From NCBI GenBank assembly GCA_002304505.1, contig NCEH01000087.1:1-42576 (forward strand): DNA of 42,576 nt. Direction: 5' to 3'. This DNA is from Rhizobiales bacterium 32-66-11 (GTDB taxonomy: Bacteria > Pseudomonadota > Alphaproteobacteria > Rhizobiales > Xanthobacteraceae). This document shows positions 16,713 through 26,360 of this stretch, one piece after another (the first letter of the stretch is position 1; each line of letters opens with the position of its first letter). The notes under the pieces were generated by a model. It was given only the letters and a program-made list of their open reading frames with translations. It did no database searches and was not told the DNA's origin. The translations under genes and the position numbers were made by a program.

Positions 16713-17618
16713 ATGACGCCACCCCGCGAACCCTCTGCCGACGCCACCCATGCCCTGCTGTTGCGCATCGCCGACGCCCTCGAGCGCCTCGCGCCGCCGT
16801 CCCTCCTCACGCCCGATTTCGAAGCGGCCGACGCCTTCGTGTGGCACACCCAGCCGAACCGCTTCGAGCCGGTGAAGCGCGTCAATCGCGTGGACATGGA
16901 GCTGCTCCAGGGCATCGACCGGGTGCGCGACCAGCTTGTGGACAACACCGAGCGCTTCGCCCGCGGCCTGCCCGCCAACAACGCCCTGCTCTGGGGCGCG
17001 CGCGGCATGGGCAAAAGCTCGCTGGTGAAAGCCTCCCACGCCCATATCAACCAAACCGTGCTCGGCACGGACGCCGGCGGCCGGCGGCTGAAACTGGTGG
17101 AAATCCATCGCGAGGACATCGAGACCCTGCCGGTCCTAATGTCGCTGGTGCGCGGCTCCCACAATCGCTTCATCGTTTTCTGCGACGATCTCTCCTTCGA
17201 TGGCGACGACACCACCTACAAGTCGTTGAAGGCGGTGCTGGAAGGCGGCATCGAGGGGCGGCCGGACAATGTGATCTTCTACGCCACGTCCAACCGGCGC
17301 CACCTGCTGCCGCGCGACATGATGGAGAATGAGCGCTCGACCGCCATCAATCCCGGCGAGGCCGTGGAGGAGAAGGTTTCGCTCTCCGATCGCTTCGGGC
17401 TGTGGCTCGGCTTCCACAAATGCAGCCAGGACGAATATCTGGAGATGGTCGCCGCCTATGTGGTGCATCACAAGATTCCGATGACCGAGGACAAATGGCG
17501 TCCGCTGGCTCTGGAATGGGCGACCACGCGCGGATCGCGCTCGGGCCGTACCGCCTGGCAATTCGTGCAGGATCTCGCCGGCCAGCTCGGCGTGGCGCTC
17601 GCCCCGACGGCGGGCTGA
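16713..17618 (+). CDS. DUF815 family AAA-type ATP-binding protein
   Basis: 301 residues from the ATG at 16713, preceded by AAGGAG (16701-16706), which decides the start against the much longer upstream frame. Walker A is GARGMGKSS (about residues 94-102), Walker B FIVFCDDLSF (about 152-161), and sensor-like YATSNRRHLLPRDMMEN follows, ending with a helical lid. DUF815 proteins are widespread single-gene ATPases of unknown substrate. It stands alone and is closed by a strong terminator. Confidence 0.88.
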   Translation: MTPPREPSADATHALLLRIADALERLAPPSLLTPDFEAADAFVWHTQPNRFEPVKRVNRVDMELLQGIDRVRDQLVDNTERFARGLPANNALLWGARGMGKSSLVKASHAHINQTVLGTDAGGRRLKLVEIHREDIETLPVLMSLVRGSHNRFIVFCDDLSFDGDDTTYKSLKAVLEGGIEGRPDNVIFYATSNRRHLLPRDMMENERSTAINPGEAVEEKVSLSDRFGLWLGFHKCSQDEYLEMVAAYVVHHKIPMTEDKWRPLALEWATTRGSRSGRTAWQFVQDLAGQLGVALAPTAG

Positions 17619-17632
17619 CGCGTCGCCCATGA

Positions 17633-17668
17633 AAAAGGCCGGCTCGCAGGAGCCGGCCTTTTGTTTTT
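17633..17668. terminator. Rho-independent terminator, probably bidirectional
   Basis: Stem AAAAGGCCGGCTC / GAGCCGGCCTTTT with a GCAG loop, followed by GTTTTT on the plus strand and with A-runs that serve the minus strand. It separates the DUF815 gene and the convergent SPOR gene. Confidence 0.85.
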
Positions 17669-17686
17669 GACGCTGCTGGAACAGCC

Positions 17687-19288
17687 TCAGTTCCGGGTGA
17701 CGATGCAGGTGCCGCCCTGGGCCTGGAGGGCGTTGCAGAGGTTGTTCGCCTCCTCGCGCGTCGAGAACGGACCCACCTGGGCCCGGTAATAGATGCCCTT
17801 GTCGCCGAGATCGGCGCGGCGGACCGTCGCCTTATAGTTGCCGAGCAATTGCGGATACCGGCCCTGGAGCACCTTCCAGGAGCCCATGGCGTCGTTTTCG
17901 GACTTCTGCGAGGACACCTGCACCACATAGGCGCCATTGGCGACCGCGGCCGGAGCGGCGGCGGCGGGCGCAGCCGCGGGAGCCGCGCCAGCGGCGGCCG
18001 CCGTGGTGGTGACGGTCTTCGGCGCGGGGGCGCCGGTGGGCAGCGGATTTTGCGTCGGCGCATAGGCCGTGGGCGCAATTCCGGGAGGCAGCGCGGATGC
18101 GACCGGGGCGGAATTTTCGACCAGGCTGCCGTCGGCCCGCACCGCCATGGTCTTCACCCGCTTCGGCTCGGTCGACGGGGTTCCGGCGGCGGCCGGCGGC
18201 GCACCGGCGGCAGCAGCAGCAGCCGCAGCCGCGGCGTTCACGTCCATCGGCTGCTCCTCGCGGGGCACGACGCGTTCCGTGCCGGGCGCACCGCCCACCC
18301 GGTCATAAATCAGCTTCTGCCCATCGGCGCCGGTCGTGGGCGTGGGCGTGGGACCCGCCACCTTGGTCGGCGCACTGTCGGCCTTGATGACCGGCGGCGG
18401 CTCGCCGCTGGCCGAGGATCCGCCGCTTCCCATCATGCGATAGGCGAACAGGCCGCCCGCCGAGGCGACGCCGATGCCGACCACGGACGCCACGATGATC
18501 AGCGCCATGCGGCCCTTGCGCTGGCGCGGCTCGGTTTCATAGACCTCCTCGGCGTGAGGCGGCATATAGCCTTCCTCGCCATAGGCGGGGTCATAGGTGT
18601 CGTCATAATCCTCATAGCCGTCGCCCTGGGCGGCGCCGCCATAGGCGTAACCGGCCTGGGCATCGTCCTCCTCGTCTGGATAGCGGGCGGCGGGCGCGGG
18701 CGGCTCGCTCGGACGGGTCGGCGCGGCCGGGCGGGGATCATACTCGTCCTGAAGCTGGCGGCCCTCGGCGCGGCGGGAGAGCGACCCATAGCCGAGGCGC
18801 ACCGACGTGCGGCTCTGCTCGGCGGCGACCTCCTGCTCCAGCGCTTCCCAGCTGGCCTGCGTATCCGGGGCGCGCGGATCCTGGAGGCGCGGATCCTGTT
18901 GACGTGGATCCTGGCTGCGCGCACGGGGCGCCACGTCCTCGCCCGGCATGGCGCGGCCGGCCGGCTCGGGCGCGGCGCCGTCGCGACCGCCACGGCGGCC
19001 CGGCTGCCAATCCTCGAACCGGCGCTCAACCGGCGGAGCGGGAAACTGTGGGGCCGGTGCCGGCTCCGGACGGGCGGCACGGGCACGCGGCGCGGGCGCC
19101 GGGGGCGGCTGGTCCTGCCCCATCTCCGCGAAATCGGCGAACGGGTCCTGATCGCCGATCAGGCGTGCCAGTTCCGCCAGCGCGTCTTCATTGCGCGGAC
19201 GGCGAGAAGCGGGAGTCGCGGCCGCCGACGGCGCCTGACTGGCGTGTTCGTCATCGCGCCGGTAGCGCAAGCTGCTTTCGTCGCCCAT
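17687..19288 (-). CDS. SPOR-domain membrane protein (cell envelope/division)
   Basis: 533 residues. A long acidic/proline-rich cytoplasmic part begins with LAELARLIGDQDPFADFAEM, followed by one transmembrane helix (ALIIVASVVGIGVASAGGLF, about 262-282), a low-complexity Ala/Pro periplasmic linker and a C-terminal SPOR domain (AYVVQVSSQKSENDA to GTCIVTRN, about 455-533) that binds denuded septal glycan strands. It lies downstream of dgt and argS, an order common in Alphaproteobacteria. The linker is compositionally biased and expected to evolve fast. Confidence 0.88.
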   Translation of the reverse strand: MGDESSLRYRRDDEHASQAPSAAATPASRRPRNEDALAELARLIGDQDPFADFAEMGQDQPPPAPAPRARAARPEPAPAPQFPAPPVERRFEDWQPGRRGGRDGAAPEPAGRAMPGEDVAPRARSQDPRQQDPRLQDPRAPDTQASWEALEQEVAAEQSRTSVRLGYGSLSRRAEGRQLQDEYDPRPAAPTRPSEPPAPAARYPDEEDDAQAGYAYGGAAQGDGYEDYDDTYDPAYGEEGYMPPHAEEVYETEPRQRKGRMALIIVASVVGIGVASAGGLFAYRMMGSGGSSASGEPPPVIKADSAPTKVAGPTPTPTTGADGQKLIYDRVGGAPGTERVVPREEQPMDVNAAAAAAAAAAGAPPAAAGTPSTEPKRVKTMAVRADGSLVENSAPVASALPPGIAPTAYAPTQNPLPTGAPAPKTVTTTAAAAGAAPAAAPAAAAPAAVANGAYVVQVSSQKSENDAMGSWKVLQGRYPQLLGNYKATVRRADLGDKGIYYRAQVGPFSTREEANNLCNALQAQGGTCIVTRN

Positions 19289-19374
19289 GTGGCCTCAATC
19301 GTGTTTGGTAGGACCGGAACTCCGCACCCTCCAAACCCAACCTTACGGCACAAGGGTCGGAACGGACGACGCGG

Positions 19375-20967
19375 TCACTTCAATTCTTGAACAGCCTCAA
19401 CCCCCAGCACCGACAGCCCGGAAGCGAGCACCGCTGCCACGCCATGAACCAGGGCCAGACGTGCTAAGGTCAATTCTCGATCATTCTCCATAATGAAGCG
19501 TAAATGTGGCAATTCATTTCCGCGATTCCACTGCCCGTGAAAATCGCTGGCCAAATCGTGCAAATAAAAGGCGATCCGGTGGGGTTCGCGCGCGGCGGCG
19601 AAGACCGGATTTTCCCGAGACTGCTCGATCACCTTGGCGAGATCGAAGTCCAGCGGCGCGTCATTCTTGCGGAACAGCATCATGAAGCGCACCGCGTCGC
19701 GGCCGACCTCGTCCACCACCTCGCGCAAGGTGACGAAGGAGCCCGCGCGCTTCGACATGCGCACCGGCTCGCCGTTGCGATAGAGCCGGACCAGCTGGCA
19801 CAATTCCACGTCCAGGCTCGCCTGGCCGCCGGTCACCGCCTTCACCGCCGCCTGCATGCGCTTGACATAGCCGCCATGGTCGGCGCCCCACACATCGATC
19901 ATGCGGCGGAAGCCGCGATCGAACTTGTCCTTGTGATAGGCGATGTCGCCGGCAAAATAAGTATAGCTGCCGTCCGACTTCACCAGCGGGCGATCCACGT
20001 CGTCGCCGAAGGCGGTGGAGCGGAACAGGCTCTGCTCGCGATCCTCCCAATCCTCGATCGGCGCCCCCTTGGGCGGCGGCAGGCGGCCTTCATAAACCTC
20101 GCCCGAACGGCGCAGCTGCTCGATCATCAGCCCGACCCGGTCGACGCCCGCGGTCAGCGAGCGCTCCGAGAAGAACACGTCGAACTCGATGCCCAGCGCG
20201 GCGAGATCAGCGCGGATCATCACCATCATGGCGCCGATGGCAAAGCTGCGGAAAACCGGAAGCCATTCGCTCTCGGGCGCCTCGACGAACGCGCCGCCGT
20301 GCATCTCGGCCAATTCCTGGCCCACCGGAACGAGATAATCGCCCGGATAGAGGCCGTCGGGAATGTCCGCCGCTTCGCCGGTCGCCGCCTCGCGATAGCG
20401 CAGGAACACCGAGCGCGCGAGCACATCCACCTGAGCGCCGGCATCGTTGATGTAATATTCGCGTGTCACCTTGTAGCCGGCAAACGCCAGCAGGCTGGCC
20501 ATGGCATCGCCGAACACAGCGCCCCGGCAATGGCCCACATGCATGGGACCCGTGGGGTTCGCGGACACATATTCCACGTTTACCGCAATGTTATCGCCCA
20601 TGGTGGAGCGACCGAAATTGCGCCCCGCGCGCAAGATGGCGGCGAGCACCACCGGCCAGAAGGCGGCATCCAGGGTGAGGTTGATGAAGCCGGGACCGGC
20701 CACATCCACCTTGGCCACGCGCGGCACGGCGGCGAGCTTGGCGGCGATGCGCTCGGCCAGATCGCGCGGCTTCATGCCGGCGTCCTTGGCGAGCACCATG
20801 GCGGCATTGGTGGCGAGATCGCCATGGGTCGGATCGCGCGGCGGCTCCACCACGATGCGGCCGAGATCGAGACCCTCGGGCGTGCGGCCTTCTCCCAGCT
20901 GACCCTCGCGGGCAAGCTCGGCGACGGCTTCTCGCACGTGATCGGCGAAGATCGCGTAGACGTTCAT
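19375..20967 (-). CDS. argS: Arginyl-tRNA synthetase with an apparent internal deletion
   Basis: About 530 residues from the ATG at 20967 (MNVYAIF), the family-typical start; relatives have about 575-600. The class I synthetase features are intact: N-terminal domain, [20 protein letters not shown] with the HIGH-like motif, [14 protein letters not shown] and RMSKRAG. In the C-terminal DALR anticodon-binding domain the sequence jumps from [11 protein letters not shown] straight to [13 protein letters not shown]: the expected YVQYAHAR helix and about 50-60 residues are missing, in frame, near 19595. The end ([15 protein letters not shown]...) is normal. Function would probably be impaired, which is odd for an essential gene. 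Downstream of dgt by 33 nt. Confidence 0.85.
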   Translation of the reverse strand: MNVYAIFADHVREAVAELAREGQLGEGRTPEGLDLGRIVVEPPRDPTHGDLATNAAMVLAKDAGMKPRDLAERIAAKLAAVPRVAKVDVAGPGFINLTLDAAFWPVVLAAILRAGRNFGRSTMGDNIAVNVEYVSANPTGPMHVGHCRGAVFGDAMASLLAFAGYKVTREYYINDAGAQVDVLARSVFLRYREAATGEAADIPDGLYPGDYLVPVGQELAEMHGGAFVEAPESEWLPVFRSFAIGAMMVMIRADLAALGIEFDVFFSERSLTAGVDRVGLMIEQLRRSGEVYEGRLPPPKGAPIEDWEDREQSLFRSTAFGDDVDRPLVKSDGSYTYFAGDIAYHKDKFDRGFRRMIDVWGADHGGYVKRMQAAVKAVTGGQASLDVELCQLVRLYRNGEPVRMSKRAGSFVTLREVVDEVGRDAVRFMMLFRKNDAPLDFDLAKVIEQSRENPVFAAAREPHRIAFYLHDLASDFHGQWNRGNELPHLRFIMENDRELTLARLALVHGVAAVLASGLSVLGVEAVQELK

Positions 20968-21000
20968 GGGGCATTCCAATGTGGTGAGAGCACGGGGCGC

Positions 21001-22203
21001 CTAACGCAAATCCGGCGTCGAGTCAAAATAGCGGGCGTGCTGGTCCAGGGCATAACGGTCGGTCATGCCGGCGATATAATCGGCCACGCGGCGGATCAGG
21101 CGGGGCGTATCGGAGGGATCGATGTCGCGCCGCCAGTCGGGGGGCATGTCGTCCGGGGCGCTCAGGAAATGGGCGAACAGGTCGCGCACCACCTGTGCCG
21201 CGTCGGCCATGATGCGGTTGACGCGTTCATGCCGATACATGCGCGGAAACAAAAATCCCTTGATCGCCGCCTCCGCCGCCTGCACCTCGGCGGAAAAGCC
21301 GACCAGCGGCCGGCCGAGCGCACGCACCTCCTCGACGCTGGCGACGCCCGCCGCCCCGGCGCGCCGGTCGGTCTCGCGCACAACGTCTTCGATGAAGCGG
21401 GTGATGACCCGGCGCATCATCTCATAGGCGGTACGGTTTCGATCGAGCGCCGGCCAGAGCGCGCGCACTTCGGCGAGCGCGTCGCCCACCAGCGGCAGGC
21501 CGGCGAGATCCTCCAGCGCGAACAGGCCGGCGCGCAGACCGTCGTCGATGTCGTGCACGTCATAGGCGATGTCGTCGGCGAGCGCGGCGGCCTGCGCCTC
21601 CGGGCCGGCATGGCTCCACAATTCCAGATCCTGAGCGGCGGAATGGACGGTCACCGCATGGGGCAGGCCGGCGGCATAGCGCCCGATGCCCCTGCCCTGC
21701 CGGTCGGTCATCGGGCCATTGTGCTTGACGATGCCTTCCAGCGTCTCCCAGGTGAGATTGAGCCCGTCGAAGGCCGCGTAGCGCCGTTCCAGGCGCGTGA
21801 CCATGCGCAGCGACTGGGCATTGTGATCGAACCCGCCATGGGCCTGGAGGCACACGTCGAGGGCGCGTTCTCCCGCATGGGCGAACGGGGGATGGCCGAG
21901 ATCATGGGCCAGGCCCAGCACCTCCGCCAGATCCTCGTCGAGCCCGAGCGCGCGGGCGATGGAACGCGCCACCTGCACCACTTCCAGCGTATGGGTGAGG
22001 CGGGTGCGGAAATGGTCGCCTTCATGAAACACGAAGACCTGGGTCTTGTGCTTCAGCCGGCGGAAGGCCGTGGAATGGATGACGCGGTCGCAATCGCGAC
22101 GAAACACATTGCGGCTGCCCTCCGGTTCGGGATGCAGCCGGCCACGCGAACGCAGGGGGTCACTGGCGTAGGATACGCGCGGGGTCGATCCCAAAACCGC
22201 CAT
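21001..22203 (-). CDS. dgt: Deoxyguanosinetriphosphate triphosphohydrolase-like protein
   Basis: 400 residues from ATG 22203 (two GTG codons precede it in frame). HD-domain phosphohydrolase: RLTHTLEVVQVAR gives the first His, LGLAHDLGHPPFAHAGE the HD pair and following His, and ALADDIAYDVHDIDDG the last Asp of the metal site. Family members hydrolyse dNTPs to nucleosides and triphosphate. It is divergent from erpA with a 47-bp gap and is followed by argS, a conserved alphaproteobacterial order. Full length. Confidence 0.9.
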   Translation of the reverse strand: MAVLGSTPRVSYASDPLRSRGRLHPEPEGSRNVFRRDCDRVIHSTAFRRLKHKTQVFVFHEGDHFRTRLTHTLEVVQVARSIARALGLDEDLAEVLGLAHDLGHPPFAHAGERALDVCLQAHGGFDHNAQSLRMVTRLERRYAAFDGLNLTWETLEGIVKHNGPMTDRQGRGIGRYAAGLPHAVTVHSAAQDLELWSHAGPEAQAAALADDIAYDVHDIDDGLRAGLFALEDLAGLPLVGDALAEVRALWPALDRNRTAYEMMRRVITRFIEDVVRETDRRAGAAGVASVEEVRALGRPLVGFSAEVQAAEAAIKGFLFPRMYRHERVNRIMADAAQVVRDLFAHFLSAPDDMPPDWRRDIDPSDTPRLIRRVADYIAGMTDRYALDQHARYFDSTPDLR

Positions 22204-22250
22204 CACCACCCCTATGCCCTTTAATTTACGCGCGGCCGCACTTAACTATC

Positions 22251-22658
22251 ATGTCGAACACTGATCAACCGTCGAAGGCCGCCATGTCCAGCGCCGTGAC
22301 ACCGCAGACCGCTTCTTCTCCCCCGCCCGCCCCGGGTCCCTTCATCGTAACCGACAGCGCGGCCCGCCGCGTGGCGCAGATCCTTGCCGGCGAAGCGCCG
22401 GAAAGTGCACTGCGGGTCAGCGTGGAGGGCGGCGGCTGCTCAGGCTTCCAGTATCGCTTCGATGTCACGCAAAATCGTGACAGCGAGGATCTGGTGATCG
22501 AGCGTGAGGGTGCCACCATCCTGGTGGACAAGGTTTCGCTCGATTATCTGGTCGGCTCGCGCCTCGATTTCGTCGACGACCTGATCGGCGCGGCATTTAA
22601 GATCGATAATCCGCAGGCCACCGCCTCCTGCGGCTGCGGCACCAGCTTTTCGCTCTGA
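22251..22658 (+). CDS. erpA: Iron-sulfur cluster insertion protein ErpA (HesB/IscA family)
   Basis: 135 residues. The A-type carrier fold starts at FIVTDSAARRVAQIL; the three cluster-binding cysteines are in GGGCSGFQY and the C-terminal CGCGTSFSL. It passes Fe-S clusters to apo-enzymes in the cytosol. The N-terminus has about 25 extra Ser/Pro/Ala-rich residues; a start at the internal ATG (MSSAVTPQ) is possible. It is divergent from dgt and convergent with the acyltransferase gene. Confidence 0.9.
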   Translation: MSNTDQPSKAAMSSAVTPQTASSPPPAPGPFIVTDSAARRVAQILAGEAPESALRVSVEGGGCSGFQYRFDVTQNRDSEDLVIEREGATILVDKVSLDYLVGSRLDFVDDLIGAAFKIDNPQATASCGCGTSFSL

Positions 22659-22665
22659 TCCCGGA

Positions 22666-22723
22666 CGCGTTGCACCCGCGTTTCGCGGCATAGCCGCGTT
22701 GCACCCGCGTTTCGCGGCATAGC
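22666..22723. repeat. 29-bp perfect tandem duplication with hairpin (REP-like)
   Basis: Two identical 29-nt units (22666-22694 and 22695-22723), starting CGCGTTGCACCCGCG and ending GCGGCATAGC, followed by a partial third (CGCGTT). Each unit boundary contains GCGGC-ATA-GCCGC, a 5-bp stem hairpin. It lies between two convergent genes and could act in termination or be a small REP-type element. Confidence 0.8.
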
Positions 22724-22751
22724 CGCGTTCGCGGGCAAGCTTTCTGCGCGG

Positions 22752-23894
22752 TCAAGCCTCGGTCGCGGCGGCGGCCGCGGGCTTGGCGTTTCTGCGCCGC
22801 AGCCAATTGGTCACGCGCACTTCCAGCACCCGCTGGCTTGCCCAGGCAAGCGCGAGGCTCGGCGGCAGCGCGAGCGCGAAGAAGATCGGCATCGACCAGT
22901 TCCCCGCCAGCGCGACCACGCCGGATTTGTAGAGGCCGAGCTTCACGAACGCCATGGCGATGGGGTGCCAGAGATAGAAGCTGTAGCTGATGGTGCCCAT
23001 CCACAGCATGGCCGGCGTGCGCAGGATGCGTCCGAGAACCCCCGCGCCCGACGACATGCCGATGAACAGGATATAGGCCAGCAGCAGCGACAGCGGCATC
23101 AGCAGGCTGCGCCAATCGGCGAAGGTCAGGAAGGCGAGCAGCGTCAGCTTCTTGGTCGCGGCGATCTCGATCACCGTGTGCCAGACCGCCAGGAATGCCA
23201 CCAGCGCCAGCAGCGAAAACCGCGCGCCGGCCCAGCGGGCCAGCGGCGGCACCGCGTTCAGCGCCACCAGGACGCCGGGAATGAACATCAGCGCCGGCGT
23301 GTGGATCCACAGCAGCGGCGCGGCCGCCGCGATCGGCAGCGCATAGCCCCAGCGCCCCATGAGCGCATACAGCGCAAAGCCGGAGGCGCACACGAGATAG
23401 AACGCGAATTCATAGCTCAGCGACCAGGCGGCCGGATGGATCAACGGAACCGGGACCACCGGCGGCATGGCCAGCAGGTTCGCCGGCAGCGCCGCGATCA
23501 ACGCCATGGGCGGCACCCCTTCCGGGCGCCCGCCGGCGATGTTCATGGCGAGGAAGATCACCACCGTCACCCACAGCACCGGGAAGATGCGGGTGGAGCG
23601 ATTCCACAGGAAGGCGGCGGCACTGCGCGAGCGACGCAGTGACCCGATGATCACGATGCCGCTGATCCCGAAGAACAATTCCACCGAGTGAGACAGGCTC
23701 ATCAAGGCGAAATGCAGCGGACCGGCGGTCACGGCGGCGGGCGCCGGGAGGGCCGAATTGATGACGTGATAGAAAAAGATCATGGCGCAGAACAGGCCGC
23801 GCGCGCCCTGGATATTGGCATTGAGCGCGTGGCCGGACAGCGTGCCGCCCGCCGGCTCCGGCGTGGAGGAAATCTGTGCCGTGTTGCCGCCCAC
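22752..23894 (-). CDS. OafA/YrhL-type membrane acyltransferase
   Basis: About 380 residues from a GTG start, with about ten hydrophobic segments. Acyltransferase_3 features: NIQGARGLFCAMIFFYHV (first helix with the catalytic-type His), then SHSVELFFGISGIVII, NRSTRIFPVLW (R-x-x-R motif), WSLSYEFAFYLV and ISYSFYLWHPIAM. It would O-acetylate a cell-surface glycan from the inner membrane. It follows the second AlgJ/AlgX-like gene by about 106 nt on the same strand and probably belongs to the same surface-acetylation cluster. Confidence 0.85.
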   Translation of the reverse strand: MGGNTAQISSTPEPAGGTLSGHALNANIQGARGLFCAMIFFYHVINSALPAPAAVTAGPLHFALMSLSHSVELFFGISGIVIIGSLRRSRSAAAFLWNRSTRIFPVLWVTVVIFLAMNIAGGRPEGVPPMALIAALPANLLAMPPVVPVPLIHPAAWSLSYEFAFYLVCASGFALYALMGRWGYALPIAAAAPLLWIHTPALMFIPGVLVALNAVPPLARWAGARFSLLALVAFLAVWHTVIEIAATKKLTLLAFLTFADWRSLLMPLSLLLAYILFIGMSSGAGVLGRILRTPAMLWMGTISYSFYLWHPIAMAFVKLGLYKSGVVALAGNWSMPIFFALALPPSLALAWASQRVLEVRVTNWLRRRNAKPAAAAATEA

Positions 23895-24000
23895 GCCCGC
23901 CCCGCTGTTTGCCCACGCACCGATTCACCGTGCGTGAAGCAAGCACCTAGCACCAATCGCGGCGCCGCAGCAGCTGCGCCGCGAAAAATCGCCGGGCGAC

Positions 24001-25131
24001 TCAGTCCGGGCTTGGCAGATGCGCCGGCCAAGCGCCGTTCAGGCAGGCAAACATGCGTTCCGTGCGGGCGATGATCAGCAGGTCCGGCTTGAAATTATAA
24101 ATGTCGGCATAATCGAAATCGCACGCGCCGAAGGTGGTGCGGCTGAAATGCATCCACCCGGCCTCGGAGACGGGGGTGTAGCCGAACAGAGCGGGCCAGA
24201 TGTCGACCGTATAGGAATCGCCGACCACCAGCACGCGCGGACCTTCCTTGCGATAGCGGATGACATAGCCATTGAAGCCGCGCGCCTCGTGCTGGAGGCG
24301 CAGGGCCGGGTCCGGCTCTTTCTTGATGCCGGGCGGCAGCCGCAATTCATAGTTCAGGTCCGGCAAGGGCGGCGTGAGGCGCAAGGTGCGCGCGAGGTCG
24401 CCGATCAGCATGGGCTGAAGCGGACCGATCACCTTCTTCACGTCGAGCTGCCAGTCGGGATGTCCGGCCGCCGCGACCGTGGCGTTGAAGGCCAGGACGG
24501 CGCTGAGGCTGGTCCAATGGGTGTCATTGGGCAGATAGCGGCGCGCATCGGGCGAGGCCCTGAGCACCTTGCGCAGGTCCACGGCCGTTATGCCGGCCTT
24601 GGCGAGCCCCTGGAGCATGAGGGTGTATTCGGTCGTGTGTGGCGGCACGCGGTCCTGCCATGCGGGCAGATTTTCCGTATCCACCGACTGCGTGTTGGGC
24701 GGTAGGGCGACCACCATCTTCACGCCATGGGGCGAAAGATGGGATTGCAGGCTTTCCATCAGTTCCACGAAGCGGTCCACGGCGCCTGTGCGCACCAATT
24801 GCCCCGCCGATTGCTCGGGTGCGCGCTGGCCAGACCAGAACATCTGCCCGTTGCGGCCGAAATAGACGTTTTTCGTGTCCGGCGAATGGACCAGGGCGCG
24901 CAATTCCCGGCGGGCCATCGGCATGGTCGCGCGGAATCCGAAATTGTCCTGAAGATAAAGGCCGGCGGCCTGAAGCTGTCCGTGCATGCGCCCGAACCAG
25001 CCGGCATCAGGCTTCGCGCCGCCGCGCCAGATGCCGCGGCCGAGAGGATCCGGCACCACATTGCTCAACAGCAGGGCCACAAGGATACCCATGATGAGGA
25101 TGCCCATGTAGCGGCGATACGAAACGAGCAA
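24001..25131 (-). CDS. AlgJ/AlgX-like SGNH acetyltransferase-domain protein (copy 2)
   Basis: 376 residues from a TTG start; an in-frame stop just upstream and alignment with its paralogue (LLVSYRRYMG) fix it. One N-terminal membrane anchor (ILIMGILVALLLSN) leads to a periplasmic ALGX/ALGJ SGNH domain: LPNDTHWTSLSA (D-x-H motif) and VLVVGDSYTVDIWP (GDS nucleophile block), with DNFGFR before them. In alginate-type systems such proteins take acetyl groups delivered by an MBOAT partner and place them on the polysaccharide. It is a clear paralogue of the gene at 25197-26357, 65 nt downstream of it. Confidence 0.85.
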   Translation of the reverse strand: MLVSYRRYMGILIMGILVALLLSNVVPDPLGRGIWRGGAKPDAGWFGRMHGQLQAAGLYLQDNFGFRATMPMARRELRALVHSPDTKNVYFGRNGQMFWSGQRAPEQSAGQLVRTGAVDRFVELMESLQSHLSPHGVKMVVALPPNTQSVDTENLPAWQDRVPPHTTEYTLMLQGLAKAGITAVDLRKVLRASPDARRYLPNDTHWTSLSAVLAFNATVAAAGHPDWQLDVKKVIGPLQPMLIGDLARTLRLTPPLPDLNYELRLPPGIKKEPDPALRLQHEARGFNGYVIRYRKEGPRVLVVGDSYTVDIWPALFGYTPVSEAGWMHFSRTTFGACDFDYADIYNFKPDLLIIARTERMFACLNGAWPAHLPSPD

Positions 25132-25196
25132 GCCAAAGCCTCACAGTCACGGATCAGGATGCCGACGCCAAAGCCGCGATTGGCGGCCTCAAAGCC

Positions 25197-26357
25197 TCAT
25201 TCACATGGGCCGTCATCGGCACAAAGATCAACAATCCTCTGGTTTCCGACCGGCCATTTGTTCTTCAGGCACGGGAACAGCCGCTCGGTGCGCGCGATGA
25301 TCAGCACGTCGGGATTGAAATCGCGGATATCGGCGAAATCGAAATCGCAGGCGCCGGAGGAGAACCGGCTGAAGTGCATCCACCCCACCTCGGCCACCGG
25401 GGTGAAGCCGAACAGGCCGGGCCATTGGGTGGCGGTATAGGAATCGCCGACCACCAGCACCCGCGGCCCGCTCTCGCGGAAGCGGATGGCATAGGGCGTG
25501 AACTGGCGCGATTCGGTCTTCAGGCGCAGCGCCGGATGGGGCCGCTTGACCCAGGCCGGATCGAAATTGAGGCGCTGGTTTTCATCGGCCAGGGGCGTCT
25601 TGATCCGCAGCAGGCGCGCAAGATCGCCCTGCGGGATCGGCTCCATCGGCCCCACGGCCTTGCTCAGATCCACCTGCCAGTCGGGATGACCGGCGGCCAC
25701 CATGGTGGCATTGAACGCGATGGCCGCGCTCATATGGGTCCAATGGGTGTCGTTGGGCAGGTAATGGCGCACGCCCGGCGCGGCTTTCAGGACCGCGCGC
25801 AGATCCACCGCGGTGATGCCGTCCTTCTGGAGATCCGCCAGCATGAGGGCATATTCGGTCGGGCGCGGACGCACATATTTGTACCAGGTGGGCAGATCGT
25901 TCACGTCCACGGTCTGGGCATTGGGCGGAATGGCGACCACGAGCTTGGTGTGGGGAAGCCGGTCCTGCATCGCCTTCATGAGGGCGACGAAGCGCTCCAC
26001 CGCGTGCACCCGGTACAATTGCCCTGCGGTCTGCTCCGGCGCGCGCTCGCCCGACCAGAACATCTGCCCGTTGGGGCCGATGTAGAGCGTCGTGGTGTCC
26101 GGCGACCACACCGCGTCCCGCAGGGTTCGACGGACCACCGGCATGGAGGCGCGGAAGCCGAAATTATCCTGAAGATAGAAGCCGAAGCTGCGCAGATTGC
26201 CGTGGAAGCGCTGGAAGAATCCCGCATCCTCGCGCGGCAGGCCGCGCCAGGTGTGGAAGCCCAGCGGATCGGGAATGAGATTGCTGAGCAGCAGCAGCGT
26301 CAGGATGCCCATCACCAGGGCACCCATGTAGCGGCGATAGGAGACCAGCAGTGCCAT
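25197..26357 (-). CDS. AlgJ/AlgX-like SGNH acetyltransferase-domain protein (copy 1)
   Basis: 386 residues. It has the same layout as its downstream neighbour: an N-terminal anchor (GALVMGILTLLLLSN), LQDNFGFRASMPV, LPNDTHWTHMSA (about residue 203) and VLVVGDSYTATQWP (about 305). The ending differs, with an extra cysteine-containing tail (RIVDLCADDGPCE). It starts 3 nt after the MBOAT stop, so the two are almost certainly co-translated. Probably the periplasmic acetyl-transfer partner of the MBOAT protein. The tandem pair suggests two acceptor positions or a heteromeric complex (inference). Confidence 0.87.
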   Translation of the reverse strand: MALLVSYRRYMGALVMGILTLLLLSNLIPDPLGFHTWRGLPREDAGFFQRFHGNLRSFGFYLQDNFGFRASMPVVRRTLRDAVWSPDTTTLYIGPNGQMFWSGERAPEQTAGQLYRVHAVERFVALMKAMQDRLPHTKLVVAIPPNAQTVDVNDLPTWYKYVRPRPTEYALMLADLQKDGITAVDLRAVLKAAPGVRHYLPNDTHWTHMSAAIAFNATMVAAGHPDWQVDLSKAVGPMEPIPQGDLARLLRIKTPLADENQRLNFDPAWVKRPHPALRLKTESRQFTPYAIRFRESGPRVLVVGDSYTATQWPGLFGFTPVAEVGWMHFSRFSSGACDFDFADIRDFNPDVLIIARTERLFPCLKNKWPVGNQRIVDLCADDGPCE

Positions 26358-26360
26358 GCC

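Noticed and set aside
19504..22224. 906-codon open frame antisense to argS and dgt
   Set aside because: Shadow of two well-recognised minus-strand genes; no domain signal and it crosses a gene boundary.
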